From assembly GCA_003217965.1 (NCBI GenBank), contig QHNB01000052.1, forward strand, positions 1 through 6,625: a stretch of 6,625 bases of DNA. The letters are read 5' to 3'. A program made the position numbers and the translations under genes. The stretch comes from Verrucomicrobiota bacterium. Lineage in GTDB: Bacteria > Verrucomicrobiota > Verrucomicrobiia > Chthoniobacterales > UBA10450. This document shows positions 1 to 5,100 of this stretch, piece after piece. Each line of letters begins with the position of its first letter. Position 1 is the stretch's first letter. The notes under the pieces were generated by a model. That model was not told the DNA's origin. It did no database searches and was given only the letters and a program-made list of their open reading frames with translations.

Positions 1-257
1 ATTATTTTTGCGACCCAATCCGGCGGTTTGCCATTGGCCAGCTGCGGCTGGCAACGTTTGCACGGCCGATAACCGGCTGAAATGGCGTCGCCGATTCTCT
101 CGAAGAATTCCACATGCTCGCGTTTCGGCCGGGATGGACAGGAGGGTTTGCAGAAGATGCCGGTAGTCTTGACGGCGATGAAAAAGACGCCGTCGTAGCT
201 CGCGTCGCGCTCAGTCCAGACGCGCTCCATTTCGTTGCGGGGAAGAATCGTGTTCAC
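1..257 (-). CDS. ada: Ada-type methylphosphotriester-DNA methyltransferase / regulator, N-terminal part (cut by window edge)
   Basis: Reading leftward from a GTG at 257-255 gives 85 residues open to the window edge. The product matches the Ada zinc domain. It has the block ERDASYDGVFFIAVKTTGIF followed by Cys36, Cys40, Cys66 and Cys69, with spacing close to the four zinc ligands of E. coli Ada (C38, C42, C69, C72). The motifs GIFCKPSCPSRPKREHVEFF and AGYRPCKRCQP are diagnostic. In the family, the first zinc-bound Cys (here Cys36) accepts the methyl group from DNA methylphosphotriesters and turns the protein into an activator of alkylation-repair genes. The domains usually following (AraC-type HTH, then AlkA or Ogt) would lie off the left edge, so the full architecture is unknown. 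An in-frame TAG lies four codons upstream of the GTG, so the start is either this GTG or the ATG at 230-228. Neither has a clear Shine-Dalgarno sequence. A possible -10 (TAGATT, complement of 264-269) would place transcription start almost on the GTG, favouring the ATG or leaderless translation. Confidence 0.88.
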   Translation of the reverse strand, partial: MNTILPRNEMERVWTERDASYDGVFFIAVKTTGIFCKPSCPSRPKREHVEFFERIGDAISAGYRPCKRCQPQLANGKPPDWVAKI

Positions 258-380
258 GCCATTAATCTAGCACTGACGACAACCGAAAAAACGGCGTCAC
301 ATTTTGTCCCCGCCGAATACAAGCAGCGACGAGTTCAGGGCAGCCTTAGCGCGTTCCCGGCAGTTTGCCCAACGATCTCT

Positions 381-437
381 GTCCGCTGAGACTCCGAAAG
401 CTTTCGCGCGCAGGAAGCGGACACTACCGCGAGGTGA
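381..437 (+). repeat. Intergenic repeat unit A, copy 1
   Basis: This unit begins GTCCGCTGAGACTCCGAAA and ends AAGCGGACACTACCGCGAGG. Both ends recur in the same order at 566-637 with few changes. The ends contain an inverted pair, GTCCGCT (381-387) and AGCGGAC (416-422). Inside is the 12-nt perfect palindrome CGAAAGCTTTCG (395-406). Two similar hairpin-like units about 185 bp apart in a non-coding gap fit a dispersed, non-autonomous palindromic repeat. The family name is unknown to me. Confidence 0.55.
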
Positions 438-457
438 GGACGATACGCCGTGGCGTG

Positions 458-472
458 ATTTTTCAGAAAAAT
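458..472. repeat. AT-rich perfect palindrome
   Basis: ATTTTTC-A-GAAAAAT is a 15-nt perfect odd palindrome lying at the tail of the minus-strand repeat unit B. It could form a weak hairpin or be a protein site. It is not a convincing terminator because it lacks a GC-rich stem. Confidence 0.4.
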
Positions 473-523
473 AGTCAGAGATGTCTCGTCCGAGCCGGAC
501 TGGCATATTCGCTCGACATGACA
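466..523 (-). repeat. Intergenic repeat unit B (minus orientation), related to the actB-actC repeat
   Basis: Read on the minus strand from 523, this unit begins TGTCATGTCGAGCG, continues through CGAGACATCTCTGACTATTT and ends in TTTC. The left arm of the element at 4966-5091 has the same landmarks in the same order: TGTCA, GAGCG, then CGA-A-CCTCT, followed by AACTCATTTCTC. The middle differs in length and sequence, so this is a diverged copy or a different subtype of the same dispersed family. It contains no coding signal. Confidence 0.5.
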
Positions 524-527
524 AAGG

Positions 528-550
528 GGTCCGACCCGAACTGGCGGACC
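528..550. repeat. Short inverted repeat (stem-loop)
   Basis: GGTCCG (528-533) and CGGACC (545-550) are exact reverse complements separated by 11 bases. The stem sits between repeat unit B and the second copy of unit A. It is probably part of the repeat mosaic rather than a terminator, since no T-run follows on either strand. Confidence 0.4.
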
Positions 551-565
551 GGCTCGACTCAGCCG

Positions 566-637
566 TTCCGCTGAAACTCCGAAATCCTTCGCCCTCCACG
601 GCGGGCAGGCTGAGCAGACAAGCGGACGCTACGACGA
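566..637 (+). repeat. Intergenic repeat unit A, copy 2
   Basis: The unit starts TTCCGCTGAAACTCCGAAA and ends AAGCGGACGCTACGACGAGG, matching copy 1 (381-437) at both ends. Its centre is about 15 bases longer and contains CGCCCTCCACGGCGGGCAGG. The conserved ends and variable centre suggest paired stem arms with a loop that drifts. Confidence 0.55.
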
Positions 638-654
638 GGAAATGAAAAATATTT

Positions 655-682
655 TTGCCAAGCAGTTGCTGATTTATAGAAT
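655..682 (+). promoter_or_regulatory. Candidate sigma70-type promoter for the act operon
   Basis: TTGCCA (655-660) and TAGAAT (677-682) are separated by 16 bases and match the -35 and -10 consensus at four and five of six positions. An A/T tract, AAAAATATTTTT (645-656), lies over and just upstream of the -35 and could act like an UP element. Transcription would start near 689, giving a leader of about 128 nt before actA. This is pattern matching only; the host sigma-factor preference is not known. Confidence 0.3.
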
Positions 683-766
683 TCACCGCACGCTGTCTCG
701 ACGGCGCGGGAACCTCAACCATTTGCTCTTCTGAACGAACCACATCCTCTCGCCAATTCTATCGCG

Positions 767-772
767 TATAAC
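767..772 (+). promoter_or_regulatory. Alternative -10 hexamer nearer to actA
   Basis: TATAAC matches five of six positions of the -10 consensus and lies about 38 nt upstream of the actA start once a start site near 779 is assumed. No good -35 is seen 16-18 bases upstream, so it is weaker as a whole promoter than 655-682, although it would give a more usual leader length. Confidence 0.2.
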
Positions 773-816
773 GGTTGGCGGCGGGTGGTCGGGAGAAATG
801 GAGTCCGCTGATTTTT

Positions 817-1542
817 ATGGCGAACTTTTTTCCGCGCTGGACAAATTGGCTGCCGCTCAAGATCTCCATCGCCGCGCTCCTGATTGTCTGCGGACTAACG
901 GCCGGCACCTGGTATTACGTCACGCCGAAATACACCAAAGTTGGCTACGAGCCGATCCAGCCGGTGCCGTTCCCGCACGATATCCACGTGACCCAGCTCG
1001 GGATGGATTGTCGTTATTGCCACAGCTTTGTTGAAACCGCGGCGCACTCGAATGTGCCGAACACGCAAACATGCATGGCGTGTCATCAGCAGGTGCAGAA
1101 GGACAATCCTAAGCTCGAGCCGGTGCGCGCGAGCTGGAAAACTGGGCAACCGGTGGAGTGGGTCTGGATTCATCGCCTGCCCGATTACGTTTTCTACAAT
1201 CACGCCGCGCATGTGAATCGCGGGATCAGCTGTGCCGTTTGCCACGGTCAGGTGAATCACATGCCGGTGATGTATGACGCAAAGCCGATGAGTATGGCGT
1301 GGTGCCTCGATTGCCATCGGCATCCGGAAAATTATCTGCGCCCGGAAGACCAGATCACGAATCTGGATTGGAAACCGGATGATGTGAATCCAGCGGCGTT
1401 CGTCGCCCAATATGGCCAACCCAAGGATGCAACAGAAGATTTTGGGAAGAAGAAAAAATTAACACAACGCGAGATCGGCCAGACGCTAAAGGAGCGCTGG
1501 AATATAAACCCCTCCGAGAATTGCCAGACCTGTCATCGATGA
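817..1542 (+). CDS. actA: ActA, pentaheme cytochrome c subunit of alternative complex III
   Basis: The 241-residue product is the periplasmic multiheme electron-transfer subunit of ACIII, passing electrons from ActB towards a cytochrome c or oxidase. The start is the ATG at 817, because MANFFPRWTNWLPLKI is the usual ActA N-terminus; a TTG at 775 only adds poor sequence. A GGAG (800-803) lies 13 nt upstream, a rather long spacing. Residues 14-34 form one hydrophobic anchor with the N-terminus inside. Five heme c motifs follow: CRYCH (65-69), CMACH (86-90), CAVCH (139-143), CLDCH (163-167) and CQTCH (236-240). Extra histidines (for example H54, H57, H77, H129, H132) could supply distal ligands. 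The block HSNVPNTQTCMACHQQVQKD is strongly family-typical. The last heme motif ends one residue before the stop, normal for this family as I recall it. The gene overlaps actB by four bases (ATGA). Confidence 0.95.
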   Translation: MANFFPRWTNWLPLKISIAALLIVCGLTAGTWYYVTPKYTKVGYEPIQPVPFPHDIHVTQLGMDCRYCHSFVETAAHSNVPNTQTCMACHQQVQKDNPKLEPVRASWKTGQPVEWVWIHRLPDYVFYNHAAHVNRGISCAVCHGQVNHMPVMYDAKPMSMAWCLDCHRHPENYLRPEDQITNLDWKPDDVNPAAFVAQYGQPKDATEDFGKKKKLTQREIGQTLKERWNINPSENCQTCHR

Positions 1543-4500
1543 AGCGCATCGTCACCCATCCGCCGGAGCCAAAGAGCGGCCGCCAGTATTGGCGCAGCGC
1601 TGCGGAGCTAAGCGATACGCCGGAGTTTCGGGCCTGGCTGGAGCGCGAGTTCCCGTCCGGCGCCGCGCAATTGAATGGCGATGAATGGTCGCGTCGCAGC
1701 TTTTTGAAATTGATGGGCGCATCGGTCGCGCTCGCGGGCTTCGGCGTCACAAGTTGCCGCCGCCCGGAGTTGCACCTCGTGCCGTTCACGAAAACGGTCG
1801 AGTGGACCATTCCAGGGAAATTCCTTTATTACGCCACGGCGATGCCGCGTCGAACCGGGGCGATCCCGCTGCTCGTCACCACAGTCGATGGCCGCCCCAT
1901 CAAACTCGACGGCAACCCGCTCCACCCGGCGAGCAATGGCGGCAGCGATGTGTTCGCGCAGGCCGCGATTCACGATCTTTATAATCCGGAGCGTGCCCGG
2001 CGTTTTACCGAGAATGGCAAGACGAGTGATTCTGCCGCGTTTGAAAAATATCTGGCCGATTTACGCGGCAAAATGCAAGCCGATGGTGGTGCCGGCCTGG
2101 CTTTTCTGGTCGAGGAAACGCATTCGCCGACGCGGGAGCGACTGCGCGGCGAGCTCATCAAAATGTTCCCGAAGATGCGGTGGTGCGTTTACGATCCACT
2201 TTTGAGCGAAGCGCAAAATTTCGCGACCCAGATTAGTTTCGGCGATAATTCGCGTCTGGTTCCGCGGCTGGAACGGGCCGATGTCATTCTCGCGCTCGAT
2301 AGCGATTTCCTCGATTGCAGTGAAGGCGACCTCTCCTCCACCCGCGCGTTCAGCTCACGGCGCCGAGTCACTTCGCCAAAAGACACGATGAACCGGCTCT
2401 ATGTGGTCGAGAATCGCTTCACCTTGACTGGCGCGATGGCCGATCACCGGCTGCGTCTGCCAGCGAGTCAGATTCCGGCGTTCGCCCACGCTCTGGCACT
2501 CAAGATTGCGATGGCGACAAAAGATCCGGGGTTGGGTTCGGTGATTGCGACCTTGCAAATGCCGCCGGGGATGACGCCGCAATTCGACGACCGATGGCTG
2601 ACGGAAGCAGCGAACGATCTCGTCTCAAAACCAGGAGCAAGTCTCGTCCTGTCCGGCCCGAATCAGCCAGTGGTGGTTCAGTTGCTGGCCTACGGAATCA
2701 ATTCTGCCCTCAAGAATGTCGGCAACACGGTTCTTGTCCGGGAGTTTCAGCGGAACCCGCGCAACAACAGCATTCTTCAGCTTGCCGGTGATATCGCCGC
2801 CGGGCGGATCAAGCAGCTTTTTATTCTTGGTGGCAATCCCATCTTTAATGCGCCTCGTGCCATTACGATTGATCCGAAAACGAGAGAGCCGGTGGATTGG
2901 CCCGACCTGCAAAAGCGAGTGCAGGATGTGATACGACTTGGTTGTTACGAAGACGAAACATCGCCCACGTGCCGCTGGAATGTCCCGGCGTCGCATTTCC
3001 TCGAATCATGGGGCGACGCCCTCACCTCCGAGGGTCATTATCTCGCGATCCAACCGATGATTCTGCCGCTTTTTGGCGGCTTGTCGGAATTGGATTTGAT
3101 CAACGCGGTGCTCGGCCGTCCCAACGTGGAGGGTCCTGATCTCGTTCAGGAAACTTTTCGCGGAACCAATCCGGTCGGCGATCTGGCAACGGCGTGGTCC
3201 AACTTTTTGCGCGATGGATTTGCGCCGCATGTCCAGTTGCGAGATCGGGCGCCGAATTTCAATGGGAACACGGCCGGTGGAATCGCGCACAATCTCTGGA
3301 ACCCAACGCCAGCACCGACGCCGCAATCGCCCGAGATCGTGCTCGTTCGTGATTACTCGATCGACGACGGCCGTTACGTCAATAACGCGTGGTTGCAGGA
3401 GATGCCGGACCCAATCACCAAGCTGACCTGGGATAATGCGGCCTTGATAAGTCCGCGCTATGCCAAAACCTTGGCGGTGGAGACCGGCGATCTGATCAAA
3501 ATCACAATAATCCCCGTAGGGAGAAAACCGGCTGCACAACCTTCTCCGGCTCGAACCGGGACAGCGAAACCGGCCGAAACTGCGGGACCGCCGCTTCGCG
3601 AGCTTGTCATTGCCGTACTCATCGCGCCGGGACACGTCGACAACTCCATCACCATTCCGCTTGGCTATGGGCGTATGAGCCTCACCAGCACCGGCGAGCA
3701 TGTCGGGTTCGATGCTTATTTTCTGCGGACTCCGCAAAACCCGCATTTCATCGTCGCCGACGGAAAAATAATAGAGAGCGTGAAGGTTGCGAAGACCGGC
3801 GGCAAATATCCGCTGTCGATCACGCAGGACCATTTCAGCATCGAGGGGCGCGGCCTGGTCCGAGAAGCGACGGTGGAACGTTATCGTGAAGATAACGAGT
3901 TCGTGAAGAAAATCGCGGGCGACGATGAACTGCCAGCGAAACTGCCAACGATTTACGCGCATCCACCGCTGACTGCGCCAGAGCAATGGGGCATGACGGT
4001 CGACCTAAACACTTGCACCGGCTGCAGCGCTTGCGTCATCGCCTGCCAGGCGGAAAACAACGTGCCTGTCGTCGGCAAATTGCAGGTCGCGCACGGACGC
4101 TCGATGCATTGGCTGCGCATCGATCGGTATTTTGCGACCGAACGCGCCTATGATCAGGATAAGGGCCAGATACCGGAGGACCCGGAAATCGTCCACGAAC
4201 CGATGATGTGCCAACATTGCGAAAATGCGCCGTGCGAAACCGTTTGTCCGGTCAACGCCACCATTCACAGCCAGGATGGACTGAATGTCATGGCCTACAA
4301 CCGCTGCATTGGGACCCGGTATTGCGCGAACAATTGTCCGTTCAAAGTCCGTCGCTTTAACTTTTTCGATTACAACCAGCGGTCAATTGGCAAAAAGAAA
4401 ATCGCCGGGGCCTTCAACATCTATAAGGAATACTTCGCCCCGCTGACCGAGAAGGGTGCGCCTGACATAGTCAAACTGCGCAATAATCCAAATGTCACGG

Positions 4501-4952
4501 TGCGGATGCGTGGCGTGATGGAGAAATGCACTTTTTGTGTTCAGCGAATCGAAGAAGCGAAAATTTCCGCCCACGTGCACGCGGGCACATCAGCGAATAC
4601 GAAGATCCCGCGCGATTCGTTTACAACCGCCTGTGCCCAGGCCTGCCCCAACGACGCGATTGTTTTCGGCGATATCAGTGACCCGGAGAGCCGCGTTTCC
4701 AAGATTAAAGAACAGGATCGCAATTACCGGCTGCTCGAGTATCTGAATGTGAACACGCGTGTGAGCTATCTGGCGCGCATTCGCAATCCCAATCCGAAGA
4801 TGCCGGACGCGCGAAAGATCGGCGTGGCCAGTCCGAACGAGAGACCGGAGAAGCCGGCGAAACACCAGTTTGAACAGCACGACAAAGGCACGTTAAATCC
4901 AAACGAAAGCCCCGGCGGCGAGCCGCCGCCGACGGGGGAGCAAAGAAAGTGA
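1539..4952 (+). CDS. actB: ActB, fused TAT molybdopterin-fold / four-cluster Fe-S subunit of alternative complex III
   Basis: The 1137-residue product is the large periplasmic subunit carrying electrons from ActC quinol oxidation to ActA. A cytoplasmic leader of about 50 residues precedes a twin-arginine motif, SRRSFLKLMG (51-60), and a short hydrophobic run ending TSC (Cys73, possible lipidation site). Residues ~80-790 form the molybdopterin-oxidoreductase-like half, which in known ACIII binds no molybdenum. Residues 661-685 are a Pro/Ala-rich insert. From ~815 comes a PsrB/DmsB-type ferredoxin half. Its cysteines are 826, 829, 832, 836; 891, 894, 899, 903; 923, 929, 933; 997, 1000; 1032, 1036. 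In CIGTRYC (923-929) Thr926 replaces a cysteine, consistent with the one [3Fe-4S] cluster beside three [4Fe-4S] clusters in solved complexes. The C-tail (~1095-1137) is polar and probably disordered. The start ATG at 1539 overlaps the actA stop and lacks an SD sequence, so initiation is probably coupled to actA. A TTG at 1521 would only duplicate actA coding sequence. Confidence 0.95.
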   Translation: MKRIVTHPPEPKSGRQYWRSAAELSDTPEFRAWLEREFPSGAAQLNGDEWSRRSFLKLMGASVALAGFGVTSCRRPELHLVPFTKTVEWTIPGKFLYYATAMPRRTGAIPLLVTTVDGRPIKLDGNPLHPASNGGSDVFAQAAIHDLYNPERARRFTENGKTSDSAAFEKYLADLRGKMQADGGAGLAFLVEETHSPTRERLRGELIKMFPKMRWCVYDPLLSEAQNFATQISFGDNSRLVPRLERADVILALDSDFLDCSEGDLSSTRAFSSRRRVTSPKDTMNRLYVVENRFTLTGAMADHRLRLPASQIPAFAHALALKIAMATKDPGLGSVIATLQMPPGMTPQFDDRWLTEAANDLVSKPGASLVLSGPNQPVVVQLLAYGINSALKNVGNTVLVREFQRNPRNNSILQLAGDIAAGRIKQLFILGGNPIFNAPRAITIDPKTREPVDWPDLQKRVQDVIRLGCYEDETSPTCRWNVPASHFLESWGDALTSEGHYLAIQPMILPLFGGLSELDLINAVLGRPNVEGPDLVQETFRGTNPVGDLATAWSNFLRDGFAPHVQLRDRAPNFNGNTAGGIAHNLWNPTPAPTPQSPEIVLVRDYSIDDGRYVNNAWLQEMPDPITKLTWDNAALISPRYAKTLAVETGDLIKITIIPVGRKPAAQPSPARTGTAKPAETAGPPLRELVIAVLIAPGHVDNSITIPLGYGRMSLTSTGEHVGFDAYFLRTPQNPHFIVADGKIIESVKVAKTGGKYPLSITQDHFSIEGRGLVREATVERYREDNEFVKKIAGDDELPAKLPTIYAHPPLTAPEQWGMTVDLNTCTGCSACVIACQAENNVPVVGKLQVAHGRSMHWLRIDRYFATERAYDQDKGQIPEDPEIVHEPMMCQHCENAPCETVCPVNATIHSQDGLNVMAYNRCIGTRYCANNCPFKVRRFNFFDYNQRSIGKKKIAGAFNIYKEYFAPLTEKGAPDIVKLRNNPNVTVRMRGVMEKCTFCVQRIEEAKISAHVHAGTSANTKIPRDSFTTACAQACPNDAIVFGDISDPESRVSKIKEQDRNYRLLEYLNVNTRVSYLARIRNPNPKMPDARKIGVASPNERPEKPAKHQFEQHDKGTLNPNESPGGEPPPTGEQRK
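4910..4940 (+). promoter_or_regulatory. Hairpin next to a strong ribosome-binding site at the end of actB
   Basis: CGGCGGCG (4913-4920) and CGCCGCCG (4924-4931) form a perfect 8-bp GC stem with a 3-nt loop. CCC (4910-4912) can extend it by pairing with GGG (4934-4936) across a 2-nt bulge. The GGGGGAG at 4934-4940 is the best Shine-Dalgarno candidate at this junction and lies 8 nt before the GTG at 4949. The stem would partly hide this site until ribosomes finishing actB melt it, which suits translational coupling. The stem also encodes the Pro/Gly part of the ActB tail. Folding was judged by eye. Confidence 0.45.
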
Positions 4953-5089
4953 GCACTCCTTTCCCTGTCAATCTGAGCGGAGCAAAGCGGAGTCGAAGAA
5001 CCTCTAACTCATTTCTCGTTAGCTGCTTGGCCGGTAATGTCGCGAACATTTGTCGAGAGATCCTTCGCCGTCTTCGCGGTTCAGGATGA
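4949..5089 (+). CDS. Possible 46-codon relay/leader ORF between actB and actC
   Basis: A GTG at 4949 overlaps the actB stop (GTGA) and has GGGGGAG 8 nt upstream, which is just how an actC start would look. The frame runs 46 codons and stops at TGA 5087-5089. The product begins MSTPFPVNLSGAKRS and ends LRRLRGSG. It has no recognisable domain and, apart from its first five or so residues, is encoded by the inverted repeat at 4966-5091. Its stop overlaps an ATG (5086-5088) that is in frame with actC, so ribosomes leaving this frame could restart on actC. I infer that the first codons are the former start of actC and the rest is repeat read-through. The peptide itself is probably not functional; the act of translating it may be. 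Confidence 0.35.
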   Translation: MSTPFPVNLSGAKRSRRTSNSFLVSCLAGNVANICREILRRLRGSG

Positions 5090-5091
5090 CA
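4966..5091. repeat. 126-bp dispersed-type inverted-repeat element between actB and actC
   Basis: The ends are inverted: TGTCAATCTGAG at 4966-4977 faces TTCAGGATGACA at 5080-5091. Further inside, CGAAGAACCTCT (4994-5005) faces AGAGATCCTTCG (5056-5067). The arms are about 40 bp with mismatches, and the centre is about 50 bp. Motifs of the form TGTCAT-CTGAGCG...CGAAGGATCTCT are, to my recollection, common intergenic repeats in several soil phyla. There is no transposase, so it is a non-autonomous or REP/MITE-like unit. It separates two genes that are tightly packed in the rest of the operon. A TT on each side (4961-4962 and 5092-5093) could be a minimal target duplication, but this is too short to prove insertion. 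Confidence 0.7.
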
Positions 5092-5100
5092 TTTATTAAG

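Larger units (their letters stand above)
258..816. other. Divergent intergenic region (ada / actA) built largely of decayed repeats
   Basis: No convincing gene lies in these 559 bases. Between 381 and 640 the sequence is a patchwork of repeat-like units (described separately) and small palindromes. From about 641 it becomes AT-richer and holds the candidate promoters for the act operon. A minus-strand reading frame across 297-743 exists, but it simply follows the repeat units, has no recognisable domain and ends in low-complexity Ser/Arg-rich sequence, so I do not call it. The region 270-380 shows nothing I can name. No tRNA, riboswitch or clear rho-independent terminator was seen. Confidence 0.6.

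Noticed and set aside
381..637. CRISPR-like array from repeated units
   Set aside because: Only two imperfect unit A copies of unequal length with no regular spacers; there are no cas genes.
297..743. Minus-strand 148-codon reading frame in the ada-actA gap
   Set aside because: It runs straight through the repeat units, has no recognisable domain, Ser/Arg-rich composition and no SD; it is best explained as repeat DNA without stops.
817..1542. ActA as NrfH/NapC or cytochrome c3 of an anaerobic respiratory chain
   Set aside because: It has five CxxCH motifs and ActA-specific blocks, and it neighbours actB, not nrfA or napA.
3006..3986. Long minus-strand reading frame opposite actB (326 codons)
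   Set aside because: It lies fully inside actB, whose domains and motifs are continuous; the translation is Arg/Ile-rich with no family features, typical of a shadow frame in GC-rich DNA.
4966..5091. Rho-independent terminator between actB and actC
   Set aside because: The inverted arms are imperfect and about 50 bp apart, with no T-run after them, and the downstream genes belong to the same complex; partial attenuation cannot be excluded.
5050..5100. TTG 5050 as actC start
   Set aside because: It would encode 12 residues from the right arm of the repeat, lacks an SD and adds nothing resembling ActC.
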